Origin: Vibrio sp. HA2012
Lineage (GTDB): Bacteria; Pseudomonadota; Gammaproteobacteria; Enterobacterales; Vibrionaceae
Direction of reading: 5' to 3'
NCBI RefSeq assembly: GCF_002812955.1
Contig: NZ_PFXK01000002.1
Coordinates: 186,001-250,000 of the forward strand
DNA length: 64,000 bases
The position numbers and the translations under genes are program-made. The notes below the pieces were generated by a model. That model made no database searches. It saw nothing but the letters and a program-made list of their open reading frames with translations, and was not told where the DNA came from. Of the stretch, positions 27,049-36,969 are shown piece by piece (position 1 is the stretch's first letter; each line of letters opens with the position of its first letter).

Positions 27049-28644
27049 TTGAAACCAATATCATTTTTCCATAAGATTCTATTTTTAATGCTATTTGCTG
27101 CATTTTGTATTGTACTCTCTTTTGAGTTTATTCTTTATGAGAATATTAATTCTGTGAGAGTCGATAGTATGAAATCTCTTGCGTTGAGTCAGGCTAAACT
27201 GATTGCGTCTAATCAGAATTTGAGATATGCGGTCTATAATGAAGATAGTGCAATGCTTAGCCGATTAATGGAGAATTACGAGCCGCCTGGAAATATTGAC
27301 TATGTATCAGTTTCTAATACCAATCAGATCCGTCTTTTTCATAGTGAAGGAAGAGGGGTCGGTCAGGCATTGGTTAATGTTGATTTTGAGAAAGTCCAGT
27401 CTGGAAATGATGTAACTTCTATTAGTACAGGTATAGAAAATAAATTACTTATCAAAGCCAGAGTTCCGGTATTTTATAACGGTAGATTTTCTGGGGTTGT
27501 ATCTGTTGGTATAAATTATGATAAGGCGTTGAGTGACCTCTATCAAAGATATTGGCTGATATTCATATTGTCAGTGTCCTTATTGTTGGCATTTTTTATT
27601 TTTAGCCAAAGATTTGTTAGTTATATTCGTAATAAGATGCACCATCAGAGTCCTCAGGAAATAGAGATGGCTCTGAAATTAAGGCAAGGGATATTAAACA
27701 CAGTTTTTGAAGGGGTTGCAGCTGTAGACAAAGAAAATCAAATTTTGGTTTTTAATGATTCTGCTCTTCGAGACTTACATATATTAGATGCTCGAGAAAA
27801 AGTTCAAGGTTCTCATATATCAGAATATATTTATCCTACGGATTTTTTTGATGTTCATAATGACGGTGAAGTTACGAATCAAGCAATAACCTGTAATGGG
27901 GAAATATTAATTGCTAATAGAAAGTTTATGTTCGATGCTCAAGGTAATAAAACTGGTGTTGTGATAAGTTTTAAAATAAAGAGGGAAGTGGAAGAATTAG
28001 AACAAATAATAAATACAGCTAATAATGATAAAGAAAATCTTAGAGCAATAATTCATGAATTTAATAATCAAATGTCAATAGTTTATGGACTTCTTCAGAT
28101 GGAAAAATACGATAAAGCAATGGACTTTATTCGTTCTGAACATAAGAGTAAACAAAGTGATATTTATACTTTTTCTAAATCTTTTCAAGTGCCTACTCTC
28201 GTCGCTCTCATATTAAGTAAAGTGTCAAGAGCGAAAGAGCTAGGTGTGACACTAGAAGTCGATCCTTTATGCACTGTTAACGAAAATTACTTACCTATTA
28301 GTGAAAATGAATTGAATTGTATTATAGGAAATCTTTTGAATAACGCTTTCGAATCTATTGTATCATCAGAGCCAAATGAAAAATTGGTAAGACTATACAT
28401 TAGTCATGGAAATGATTTAATCATAGAAGTTGAAGATAGTGGTAACGGTATCACAAAATCCGACGTAGATAAAATATTTGATAGAGAATACACAAAAAAA
28501 GATGGACCGAACCACGGTATAGGATTGAATCTAATAAAAAACATTGTATCTGAAGCTAATGGAACCATTATTGTTGATGAATCGGAATTGGGAGGAGCTT
28601 TATTTAGTATATATATTCCAGTTATTATTAATCAGACGGATTGA
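27049..28644 (+). CDS. CitA/DcuS-family sensor histidine kinase
   Basis: I place the start at a TTG with GAGG 6 bases upstream, which gives a normal short cytoplasmic tail; an in-frame GTG at 27007 is the alternative. About 531 residues: TM1 (about 8-28), a periplasmic Cache/PDC sensor domain, TM2 (about 168-188), a PAS domain, the phospho-acceptor H336 in HEFNNQMSIVYGLLQ, and an ATPase domain with the N box (NNAFES), DSGNGI and GIGLNLIKNIV. The architecture and the HEFNNQ H-box are those of kinases sensing citrate, malate or fumarate. It is noticeably more AT-rich than its neighbours. The likely partner is the regulator at 21698. Confidence 0.92.
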   Translation: MKPISFFHKILFLMLFAAFCIVLSFEFILYENINSVRVDSMKSLALSQAKLIASNQNLRYAVYNEDSAMLSRLMENYEPPGNIDYVSVSNTNQIRLFHSEGRGVGQALVNVDFEKVQSGNDVTSISTGIENKLLIKARVPVFYNGRFSGVVSVGINYDKALSDLYQRYWLIFILSVSLLLAFFIFSQRFVSYIRNKMHHQSPQEIEMALKLRQGILNTVFEGVAAVDKENQILVFNDSALRDLHILDAREKVQGSHISEYIYPTDFFDVHNDGEVTNQAITCNGEILIANRKFMFDAQGNKTGVVISFKIKREVEELEQIINTANNDKENLRAIIHEFNNQMSIVYGLLQMEKYDKAMDFIRSEHKSKQSDIYTFSKSFQVPTLVALILSKVSRAKELGVTLEVDPLCTVNENYLPISENELNCIIGNLLNNAFESIVSSEPNEKLVRLYISHGNDLIIEVEDSGNGITKSDVDKIFDREYTKKDGPNHGIGLNLIKNIVSEANGTIIVDESELGGALFSIYIPVIINQTD

Positions 28645-28720
28645 ATTAATGATAAAACTCTCAAGTATCAGATTTTCATGATTGTGTTCATAAAGTACAT
28701 ACTGTTTTTTTTGTCATATG

Positions 28721-28740
28721 GTCACTTGGTTATTTGTCAC
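28721..28740. promoter_or_regulatory. Candidate regulator box upstream of the aconitase gene
   Basis: GTCAC occurs twice 15 bp apart (28721 and 28736), enclosing GGTTATTTGT (28728-28737), the same decamer as at 26928. A CATATGG element is at 28715. The box is about 60 bp before the aconitase start, a plausible activator position. Confidence 0.35.
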
Positions 28741-28798
28741 GTTCCTGATAATGCAAAGTAATGACAATATTATTACTCACTGAGACAGGAACGGTATT

Positions 28799-31381
28799 AT
28801 GAATACAATCTATAAGCAATATCTTAATAAATGTGAAGAACGTGCAGCAATGGGGGTGGATAAGCCTTCACTGACGGCTGAAGAAGTTAAAGCATGTTTT
28901 ACACTACTTGAGACTGAATCTGACACTTCTTTGGTAGAAACTCTCGTTGAACTTATTACATATCAGACACCAGCAGGGGTGGATGATGCAGCCTTTATTA
29001 AGGCGGACAAATTATTTGCTATTGCACAAAAAAGACTGAGAGTGAATGGTATTGACTCTGTTGAAGCAACTAAACTGCTCGGTAGTATGGTCGGTGGGTA
29101 CTGTGTTGATAAATTAATTGCGCTTCTTGAAGATGACGAGCTTGCACAAACCGCGGCTGATGAGCTGAAAAGTATCATTTTAGTTTATGAAAAGGCTGAT
29201 GATGTTGTAGCAAAAGCACAATCTGGTAATAAGTTTGCAGCTAAGGTTGTTGATAGCTGGGCAAGTGAAGAGTGGTTTACTGATCGATCGGCAGTTGCGG
29301 AATGTTTGACGATGACAGTATTTAAAGTTACGGGAGAAAGTACCACTGACGATTTTTCCCCTGCCCCTGATGCCTGGTCACGACCTGATATTCCTTTACA
29401 TGCCCGGAGTATGTATAAAAATCCACGAGAAGGCGTGCAGCCGGATGAAGAGGGGGTCACTGGTCCTGTATCTCAGATTGAAGAGCTGAAGGTTAAAGGA
29501 TATCCGATTTGTTTTGTTGGTGATGTTGTTGGTACCGGGTCGTCTCGTAAATCGGCTGCTAATTCACTTATTTGGTATATCGGTGACAAAATTCCATTTG
29601 TCCCAAATAAAAAAGCGGGTGGTGTTGTTCTTGGTGGAAAAATCGCGCCAATATTTTTCAATACACTAGAAGACTCAGGTAGTTTACCAATAGAAGTGGA
29701 TGTAACGCAGCTTAATACTGGTGACGTAATCGATATTTACCCGTATCGGGGGGGTATCTGTAAACACGGGACTGATATAGAAATTGCGAAATTTACGTTA
29801 AAACATAGCTCTATTCTTGATCAGGTTCGAGCTGGTGGCCGGGTTCCTTATTTAATTGGTCGGTCTTTGACAAATCGAGTGCGCAGTGCTTTACATCTTC
29901 CATTAGAAGAGGCTGGTAAAGGAGCTGTAAGCGGGCCATTCACACTGGCGCAAAAAATTGTCGGAAAAGCGTGCGGTGTTGAGGGTATTAGACCCGGTAT
30001 GTTTTGTACGCCGAAAGTGACTACAGTAGGGTCACAGGACACAACGGGGGGAATGACTCGGGATGAGATTAAGGATTTAGCTTGTACAAAATTTAGCGCG
30101 GATCTTGTTATGCAATCATTTTGTCATACTTCCGCTTATCCTAGGACTATTGACAGTAAGTTGCATGAGTCTTTGCCGGGCTTTTTTCACTCTCGCGGAG
30201 GAATCGCTCTTCGACCTGGCGATGGTGTCATACATTCATGGCTAAATCGCATGTTAGTACCAGATACTTTGGGAACCGGAGGTGATAGTCATACACGCTT
30301 TCCTGTAGGAATTTCATTTCCGGCAGGCTCCGGGATGGTTGCCTATGCAGCGACAACCGGTACCATGCCAATTGATATGCCCGAGTCAGTGCTGGTTAAA
30401 TTTACCGGTGAGATGCAGCCGGGTATTACTCTACGTGACCTGGTACATGCAATTCCCTACTTTGCTATTCAGAAGGGGCTGCTAACTTTGGAAAAAGCGA
30501 ATAAGACAAATGTATTCTCGGGACGTATTATCGAAATTCAGGGGCTTGAGCATTTAAGTGTCGATGAGGCATTCGAGTTAACAGATGCTTCTGCTGAGCG
30601 TTCTTCTTCTGCCTGCACTATTGCTCTTTCAGAAAAAAATGTAATAAAGCATATGCAGTCGAATGTTACTCTGCTGAACTGGATGATCCAAAATGACTAT
30701 GGTGATCGTACTGCCTTGCTAAATAGAGTCAAGGCGATTCAGACCTGGCTGGAGAATCCGGTATTGATTAAGGCTGACGAAGATGCTGAATATGCGGAAG
30801 TTATTGAAATTAATTTGAATGAAATAAAAGAGCCTATTCTCTGCTGTCCCAATGATCCGGATGATGCAAGACTTCTTTCAGATGTTTCCGGAACAGAGGT
30901 GGAGGAAGTATTCATCGGCTCATGTATGACTCACGTTGGGCATTTCCGGGCAACTGCGCAGTTATTATCTGAGCAGAATCAAATTGCGAAATCTAAGTTA
31001 TGGCTGGCTCCACCAACCAAGATGGATGATATCCGGCTTCGTCGGGAAGGTTGTTTTAATACTTTTGTGCGCTTCGGTGGCCGTGTAGAAGAACCTGGTT
31101 GTTCTTTGTGTATGGGGAACCAGGCTCGCGCAATGGAAGGTACAACAGTAGTTTCAACGTCTACGCGTAACTTTCCGAACCGTATGGGGACAAACACAAA
31201 TGTGTTTCTTGCTTCTGCTGAATTGGCGGCAATCACCGCAATTATTGGACATTTACCAACTGTTGATGAGTATATAAAATCTGTTTCTGGATTAAAAGAA
31301 AACAAAGATAAAATATATAATTATTTATCTTTCGATAAGGATCCGATTTATAACAAAGAACTAAATATTCTAACAGTGTAA
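28799..31381 (+). CDS. AcnB-type aconitate hydratase (aconitase B family), probably a paralogue
   Basis: This iron-sulfur enzyme interconverts citrate, cis-aconitate and isocitrate; AcnB can also act on 2-methylisocitrate. The 860 residues align end to end with E. coli AcnB from memory, including VGDVVGTGSSRKSA, TGGDSHTRFP and ACTI regions. The [4Fe-4S] cysteines are C709 (GSCMTHVGHF), C768 and C771 (GCSLCMGNQ). The N-terminal HEAT-like domain is more divergent. Housekeeping acnB in vibrios is elsewhere (from memory), so this copy is probably dedicated to the tricarboxylate locus. An AGGAACGGT lies before the ATG. Tandem hairpins follow the stop. Confidence 0.93.
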   Translation: MNTIYKQYLNKCEERAAMGVDKPSLTAEEVKACFTLLETESDTSLVETLVELITYQTPAGVDDAAFIKADKLFAIAQKRLRVNGIDSVEATKLLGSMVGGYCVDKLIALLEDDELAQTAADELKSIILVYEKADDVVAKAQSGNKFAAKVVDSWASEEWFTDRSAVAECLTMTVFKVTGESTTDDFSPAPDAWSRPDIPLHARSMYKNPREGVQPDEEGVTGPVSQIEELKVKGYPICFVGDVVGTGSSRKSAANSLIWYIGDKIPFVPNKKAGGVVLGGKIAPIFFNTLEDSGSLPIEVDVTQLNTGDVIDIYPYRGGICKHGTDIEIAKFTLKHSSILDQVRAGGRVPYLIGRSLTNRVRSALHLPLEEAGKGAVSGPFTLAQKIVGKACGVEGIRPGMFCTPKVTTVGSQDTTGGMTRDEIKDLACTKFSADLVMQSFCHTSAYPRTIDSKLHESLPGFFHSRGGIALRPGDGVIHSWLNRMLVPDTLGTGGDSHTRFPVGISFPAGSGMVAYAATTGTMPIDMPESVLVKFTGEMQPGITLRDLVHAIPYFAIQKGLLTLEKANKTNVFSGRIIEIQGLEHLSVDEAFELTDASAERSSSACTIALSEKNVIKHMQSNVTLLNWMIQNDYGDRTALLNRVKAIQTWLENPVLIKADEDAEYAEVIEINLNEIKEPILCCPNDPDDARLLSDVSGTEVEEVFIGSCMTHVGHFRATAQLLSEQNQIAKSKLWLAPPTKMDDIRLRREGCFNTFVRFGGRVEEPGCSLCMGNQARAMEGTTVVSTSTRNFPNRMGTNTNVFLASAELAAITAIIGHLPTVDEYIKSVSGLKENKDKIYNYLSFDKDPIYNKELNILTV

Positions 31382-31388
31382 TTTATAA

Positions 31389-31422
31389 TATGTACTATCC
31401 ATAAATAAGTGGATAGTACATA
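31389..31422 (+). terminator. First of two hairpins after the aconitase gene
   Basis: A perfect 13-bp stem with an 8-nt loop starts 8 bp after the stop. It lacks a strong T-run, so it may act in 3'-end stabilisation as much as termination. Confidence 0.55.
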
Positions 31423-31430
31423 ATTCTACT

Positions 31431-31466
31431 CTATAATCATACCATTTTTGAGTGGTATGATTATAG
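31431..31466 (+). terminator. Second hairpin after the aconitase gene
   Basis: CTATAATCATACCA pairs perfectly with its complement over 14 bp around an 8-nt loop. It follows the first hairpin by 8 bp and precedes the chemoreceptor gene by about 80 bp. Confidence 0.5.
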
Positions 31467-31544
31467 ATGATGGAATATATAAATAAAGAGAGTATTTACC
31501 TTAAATAAAAAATATTTATCAGGATTGATAAGGTCTCATTATAT

Positions 31545-33431
31545 ATGTCTCTAACTAAAAAAATTGTAATAATTTGTTGTTGCATAGTTTCCATACTTGG
31601 CGTCATACAGGCTGCTATTGCTATTAATCGTATACAAGCTCAAATAATGGAAAATATTACTATTTCAAATAATCTTTATGTAAGACGTAATGCTGAAGCC
31701 ATTGGGGAATGGTTTAACCAGAAAATTAATGTACTAGAAGTATTTGTTACAGATTTAGATGAAATTAAAGATAATCAATCAATAATAAATGAAATTTCGA
31801 CTATTAATAGATCCGGAGAGTTTGGCTCAGTATTGTTTAGCACCCCTGAAGGAGATACGTACAGAGAAAATGGATTAAATACTAAGAAAAATTATGACCC
31901 AACAGTACGTCCTTGGTACCAGATTGCCTTGGTAAAAGATAAAACACATCTAAGCCAACCTTACATTGGTTCATCTAGTGGTAAATTAATAACAACTATT
32001 TCAAAAAAAGTAGAATCTGGGGGAAATTTCCGTGGGGTTGCAATGGCTTCAATACCACTAGATAAGATTAATAACGATATTCTTTCAACTACAGTACCTG
32101 GTGGTGGATTCTCCCTGTTATTTTCTGATGATGGAAATATAATCTCACACTCTAGTGAGTTTAGTAAGGATGATATTGTTTCATCCATGAATAAGAATTC
32201 GTATTTTAAAACAGTTATTGAAAATGATGATGAAAATCGTTTGATACCAGTAACTGTTAATGATGTGGAATATTTAGGGGTTGTTTCATCTGTGCCAAAT
32301 ACAGACTGGCATCTAATGATGATGAGTCAAAAAGAATTGTTGTTAGAGCCAGTTAAGGAATTATTGATATATCAGATTGTAACAACATTAATTATGGTAT
32401 TAGTATCTGTTATTATTCTGACAATTATTTTAAGATATTTATTATCCAATCTTAAAACTGTGGCCAAAGCGCTGGATGAAATTGCATCTGGGGAAGGTGA
32501 TTTAACGGTTTATATAGGATCAAAAAGTAAAGATGAAATTGGTAAGTTGGCAGAAAGCTTTAACATTTTTGTAAAGAAATTACACAATATAATATTTACA
32601 ATTAGCCAACTTTCTACTGAAGTACAGCAGCAAGCAGTCATTATCTCCGATACTTCAAGTGAAAGACAGAGTAAGATAGATAATCAACAAGCTGAAGTTA
32701 CTATGGTGGCAACAGCAATGACAGAGATGGCATCGACAACAGAAAATATTGCAGATAATGCTGAATTGACAGCGGATAGTATGCGTCAGATGACCGATAT
32801 TAGCCAAAATGCTAATGACCTGGTATATAAAAGCCAGGCATCTATCAGTGAATTATCGGAAAAAGTTCAAAATGCGGGCTTAGTTGTTGATGAGCTCCAT
32901 CAACAAGGTGAAAAAATTACGTTAATTGTTTCAGCAATCAATGAAATAGCGGAACAAACTAACTTATTGGCTTTGAATGCGGCGATTGAAGCCGCTCGGG
33001 CAGGTGAGCAAGGGCGAGGTTTTGCGGTTGTTGCGGATGAGGTAAGAAGTTTGTCTTTGAAGACCCGAAATTCGACAGAAGAAATTAGTCACATGATTAG
33101 TCAGTTGCAGGAGACTGCGACGAAGGCTGTGAATGGAATGAATCATTGCCATGAATTGGCGAACCAAAGCGTGAAAAATACTAGAGATGCAGTGGATGTG
33201 TTCTCTACTATTCGAAATTCTGCAGTAGATATAAATAATATGGTTACCCATATAGCAACAGCAGCAGAGCAGCAGGCTGCGGTAAGTCGTGAAATTAATG
33301 GTAATACAGAATTGATTAAACTTATTTCGGATCAATTAAACGAGGAAGCGTACAAAGGTGCTGAGCAATCTATAATGTTAAATAAATTTGCTCAGGAATT
33401 AACTGAGCAAGTGCACAAGTTTAGAATTTAA
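31545..33431 (+). CDS. Methyl-accepting chemotaxis protein, dCache sensor, linked to the tricarboxylate locus
   Basis: The 628 residues comprise TM1 (about 7-27), a periplasmic dCache domain with TVRPWYQIA near residue 120 and a second Cache repeat, TM2 (about 274-297), HAMP, and a signalling domain with the conserved tip [19 protein letters not shown]. It ends in VHKFRI with no CheR-tether. The position of the amino-acid-motif Asp is Ser (GVAMASIP), so a ligand other than an amino acid is likely. The gene is AT-rich like the CitA-type kinase and follows the aconitase, so chemotaxis to the same tricarboxylate is a reasonable inference. Confidence 0.92.
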   Translation: MSLTKKIVIICCCIVSILGVIQAAIAINRIQAQIMENITISNNLYVRRNAEAIGEWFNQKINVLEVFVTDLDEIKDNQSIINEISTINRSGEFGSVLFSTPEGDTYRENGLNTKKNYDPTVRPWYQIALVKDKTHLSQPYIGSSSGKLITTISKKVESGGNFRGVAMASIPLDKINNDILSTTVPGGGFSLLFSDDGNIISHSSEFSKDDIVSSMNKNSYFKTVIENDDENRLIPVTVNDVEYLGVVSSVPNTDWHLMMMSQKELLLEPVKELLIYQIVTTLIMVLVSVIILTIILRYLLSNLKTVAKALDEIASGEGDLTVYIGSKSKDEIGKLAESFNIFVKKLHNIIFTISQLSTEVQQQAVIISDTSSERQSKIDNQQAEVTMVATAMTEMASTTENIADNAELTADSMRQMTDISQNANDLVYKSQASISELSEKVQNAGLVVDELHQQGEKITLIVSAINEIAEQTNLLALNAAIEAARAGEQGRGFAVVADEVRSLSLKTRNSTEEISHMISQLQETATKAVNGMNHCHELANQSVKNTRDAVDVFSTIRNSAVDINNMVTHIATAAEQQAAVSREINGNTELIKLISDQLNEEAYKGAEQSIMLNKFAQELTEQVHKFRI

Positions 33432-33472
33432 TAACTCACTTAAATATGTAAATTAAAAATTTAGGTAGGAAA

Positions 33473-33503
33473 AAGTGTACACCGAATATTTTAGTGTACA
33501 CTT
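33473..33503. terminator. Hairpin between convergent chemoreceptor genes
   Basis: AAGTGTACAC pairs with GTGTACACTT over an 11-nt loop, with outer GGAAA/TTTCC able to extend the stem. It lies between stops at 33431 and 33531. Confidence 0.65.
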
Positions 33504-33530
33504 AATTTCCTTTCTATCAGGTTAATTAAT

Positions 33531-35150
33531 TCAAACGGTAAAATACTTCAGGCTGGTATTTAATCGAATGGAGTTATCGACCAGTATCTGACTGTGTTTG
33601 GCTAGTTGTTCGGCGACAACGTTAACTTCATTTGCTGAATGATTAATAACATTAACGCTCTGGTTAATTTCATTTGAAACCAACCCCTGTTCTTCTGCGG
33701 CTGACGCAATCTGAGTTACCATATCACTGGCCTGATTCAGTGTCTGAACCATATTATCTAATTCTCTTTGTGTTTCCTCCGAGCTGTTGACACACTCCTG
33801 CATCTTTTGTCGTCCTACGGTGACTGCGCTGGTTGCTTTACCTACTTTTTCGGTCAACTGACTGATTGATTGCTGAATCATCTCTGTGGAACCATTGGTA
33901 TTGGTCGCCAGCGTCCGTACTTCATCCGCGACAACGGCAAACCCTCGTCCGTTCTCTCCTGCACGAGCGGCTTCAATTGCTGCATTCAGAGCTAAAAGGT
34001 TTGTCTGTTCAGAAATTGACTGAATAACGGAGACTATATTTGCAATACTTTCCACGCCCAGATTTAACTCATCAACCAGAGAGGCAACGGTTGCCATTTG
34101 CTCGTCAGTATCTCTTATCCGGAGTATGGTTTCATTCATGTCCTTACTGCTGCTGTTTGCCTGAGAGCAAACATGCGTGGTTCGTTCAGCTGCTTCTTCT
34201 GCGTTCCGGGAAACTTCCAGTGTGGTTGAGTTCATTTCATCCATGGCGGTTGCCAGCATATCCAGCTGAACATGTTGTTCTAATATTTCTTTTGCTGTCT
34301 GTTCGCTGGAAGAGGAGATATCACTAACCAGGTCTACAGAATAATTTGCAGATTCACTGGCTAATTTTAACGCAGATTGCAGGTTTTCAAGCATGCCGTT
34401 CATATCATTACTGATGTCTCCGATTTCATCTTTGCGTTTGACACCAAAGCGTGTAGTAACATCTCCCTCGGCAATATGGTGCACCTTATATCTCAGGTAC
34501 TCGATAGGTAGAACAATATTTCTTCCTACGACAAAACTGGCTAACACAAGGAAAATGGTCACGAGGGAAATAGCGATACTGGTATGAATAATATTTGTCA
34601 GAAAAGCATCATTGATATCGGAAACCAGCAGGCCAGAACCGATAATCCAGTCCCATTCGGAGAAATAATGTACGTAAGAGACTTTATCCAGTAACTGATT
34701 TTTGGGCGATTGCCAGGTGTACTCAAGAAAACCGCTTCCGGTTGTTCGGCTGATCTGAGCCATTTCTTTCCAGTGGTATTTGCCTGAACCGTCAGTAAAA
34801 CCAGATGCATCCTTATTTTGTAGAGCTGGTTTGGTTGGATGCATCAGAACTTTTAGTTGCTGGTCAGTGATCCAAAAGTAGTTATTATCGTCGTAACGCA
34901 GTGATCTGCTCGCTTCGATAGCCTGTTGTTTAGCCTCTGTTTCTCCAAGCTGATGTCTTTGGTTATAGAAAAAGTTTATCAGGCTGATAACTTGTTCAAC
35001 CTGTGCTTTAACTTTGGCCTTTCTTTCTGATAATGAAGAATTTTTTTGTTCAAATAATCCATATCCGGCTATAGCTATGATCATGGATATTGATAGAAAA
35101 GCCAGCAAATACAGTTTTTTCTTGATTGTAATATTACCCAGCCAGTTCAT
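33531..35150 (-). CDS. Methyl-accepting chemotaxis protein, single-Cache (sCache_2) sensor
   Basis: The 539-residue product has TM1 (about 12-32), a periplasmic single Cache domain (about 35-180) with the sCache_2 pattern [15 protein letters not shown] and [10 protein letters not shown]2 (about 183-206), HAMP and a signalling domain with the [19 protein letters not shown] tip. It ends in LKYFTV with no tether pentapeptide. sCache_2 receptors often bind short organic acids such as acetate, pyruvate or lactate; the ligand here is not known. AAGGATTCACAT precedes the ATG. Its GC content matches the general background, unlike the convergent receptor at 31545. Confidence 0.93.
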   Translation of the reverse strand: MNWLGNITIKKKLYLLAFLSISMIIAIAGYGLFEQKNSSLSERKAKVKAQVEQVISLINFFYNQRHQLGETEAKQQAIEASRSLRYDDNNYFWITDQQLKVLMHPTKPALQNKDASGFTDGSGKYHWKEMAQISRTTGSGFLEYTWQSPKNQLLDKVSYVHYFSEWDWIIGSGLLVSDINDAFLTNIIHTSIAISLVTIFLVLASFVVGRNIVLPIEYLRYKVHHIAEGDVTTRFGVKRKDEIGDISNDMNGMLENLQSALKLASESANYSVDLVSDISSSSEQTAKEILEQHVQLDMLATAMDEMNSTTLEVSRNAEEAAERTTHVCSQANSSSKDMNETILRIRDTDEQMATVASLVDELNLGVESIANIVSVIQSISEQTNLLALNAAIEAARAGENGRGFAVVADEVRTLATNTNGSTEMIQQSISQLTEKVGKATSAVTVGRQKMQECVNSSEETQRELDNMVQTLNQASDMVTQIASAAEEQGLVSNEINQSVNVINHSANEVNVVAEQLAKHSQILVDNSIRLNTSLKYFTV

Positions 35151-35414
35151 ATGTGAATCCTTTTTGTTTTTGTAGTTAAGGAGAGCAATAGCTCTAACTA
35201 AACTTAGAGCAATATCTAAAATTTTGAGAAAACTTAGATCGATTAAAGATGATCTGGATCACTAATCATAGGTATGGCTGTGGTGAGGAAATTTTCAGTA
35301 AAAAGTAAAAGAGCGAACTCTTAAGTCCGCCTTTAGTTTGTTTTTACGCTAACTCTGTGGGTTATTCAGGAATACTATTCTTGCTATGCCTATTAACGAA
35401 ACAAGGAGATGATA

Positions 35415-35453
35415 ATGGTTGTTTTTTATACCCTGAAGATCAACACGTTCTAA
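35415..35453 (+). other. Orphan 12-codon ORF behind a good ribosome binding site
   Basis: AAGGAGATGATA followed by ATG gives a 12-residue reading frame that stops at 35453, inside the end of the convergent hydrolase gene. It may be a remnant of a gene lost at this junction, or chance. The stretch 35151-35449 otherwise holds the chemoreceptor promoter region and no recognisable feature. Confidence 0.2.
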
Positions 35454-36793
35454 TTAATAAAACGATGGGGCAGAGTTAACCACTCGGCCACATAGTCATA
35501 TGTTAACTTTAATGTATCGCCAAACTGACCGGGATATTTTTCACTGTCTGTTGCGGTGGTAAACAAATGGCTTGCCCCTTCAACAAAAGCAAGGCTTTTG
35601 TCCTTGGCAGACGATGTGTTGTAAATTGTTTCTGATGCGAGATATTCCCAATTCCCTGTCATCCCCATCACTAACGTTGGAGCTTTAACTCCGCCAATAT
35701 TACCAATAGGGGTATTGTAGCTTGAATTCCAATCAATACCGATTACGTGGGTCGCATCATAATGATAGGTATCGGTTGTTCTTACAGCGTAGTTTGCAAG
35801 GAAACTTTTCACTGTAGTAACAAGGGTGCCTTCTCGGTAAGAATCAGTATACGACACAGGGTTAGCAGGCGATCTTACAGAATGAATGAGTTGGGTTGTG
35901 CTCGAGCCGTCAGAATGAATCAGTGGCCAAGCTTTTTGAGTGTGAGACATTAGTTTCGTATCTTGCGCAAATAGCTTGTTATTCATAAACCCTTGCGCAG
36001 CACCAGGGACGATAAAGGGCTCGTTATCCTTATATAGACCTTTATCTTGCTCTATCAACTTTAGGCGTTTTAATGCTGAGTCTACAATGCGGTTGTTTCG
36101 CTCACCTTGGGCTTTTTGAAAGCGAGAAATGAATCCATCTGGAAAGTCTGATTCTTCTGGTTGAAACCCGTTTTTAGGATTGAATAAATTGAGCGCAGGT
36201 GAGAGTTCTTGCCCACTATTCTCATCTACTACAGCGGGGTCTATGCTAAACAGCATCATCGCGGAAATCCCCCAGTTTGAATCAAGTAGCATGAGCCCAT
36301 CAGCGGGAGGTAATCCTTCCAGTTTTGCTGAGCAAGGGACAAGCTTATGGCTATCTTGACACACTGATGGGCCATTTTCTGCAATATTCTGATAAGCTGA
36401 CATCAAAGTTCCGCCACCACTGTGACCCATTAGTACCACTTTTTCGATGTCTGGTTGTTTTCTTAAGAATTCAATAGCATGATGAACATCCAGTAATTTA
36501 TCATCAAGGGGAGCAGAGGGGTCGTGAACGTTGGCACATAAAACAGAGAATCCCCTCAAAGCCATCTCTTCACACATGGAAAAATTTAGATAGTCAGCAT
36601 CGGAATGCATGACGAGAATTGCGATGTGACTTTTGTCTGATTGTACTGGTGGAGAATAAATTACACCCGGAACACCTTTAGCTAGGCGCACAAAATCATT
36701 CGAGATTGTTGCAGCAGAAACTGATGAAGTAATAAGAGCGAGGAATCCTACCGATTTTGCAATGTTACAAAATTTAAGTTTTATTTTTGCCAT
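35450..36793 (-). CDS. Exported alpha/beta hydrolase
   Basis: The start at 36793 follows GAGTGG by 7 bases; a GTG/ATG 15 bp upstream is less likely. About 447 residues: a signal peptide of about 28 (end near VSAA), then an alpha/beta-hydrolase fold with the nucleophile elbow GHSGGG near residue 127, preceded by a strand EKVVLMGH. The catalytic His is probably in EGASHLFT near the C-terminus. It resembles lipase/dienelactone-hydrolase-like periplasmic enzymes; a substrate is not evident. It is monocistronic and stands between a chemoreceptor and the PepSY cluster. Confidence 0.8.
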   Translation of the reverse strand: MAKIKLKFCNIAKSVGFLALITSSVSAATISNDFVRLAKGVPGVIYSPPVQSDKSHIAILVMHSDADYLNFSMCEEMALRGFSVLCANVHDPSAPLDDKLLDVHHAIEFLRKQPDIEKVVLMGHSGGGTLMSAYQNIAENGPSVCQDSHKLVPCSAKLEGLPPADGLMLLDSNWGISAMMLFSIDPAVVDENSGQELSPALNLFNPKNGFQPEESDFPDGFISRFQKAQGERNNRIVDSALKRLKLIEQDKGLYKDNEPFIVPGAAQGFMNNKLFAQDTKLMSHTQKAWPLIHSDGSSTTQLIHSVRSPANPVSYTDSYREGTLVTTVKSFLANYAVRTTDTYHYDATHVIGIDWNSSYNTPIGNIGGVKAPTLVMGMTGNWEYLASETIYNTSSAKDKSLAFVEGASHLFTTATDSEKYPGQFGDTLKLTYDYVAEWLTLPHRFIN

Positions 36794-36969
36794 ATAGATA
36801 CCACTCATTAGTCAAAAAAATAATTGCAGAAGCTAATGATGGTATCGTCTAAGACGAATGGAATATACTGTCCTTGCAATTATTTACATTTAATAATTTG
36901 AATGGCGTCCTCTCTTATATACATGCTCTAGTCAGAAAACAGAAAAACGAATTTTTCTGTTTTCATTTT

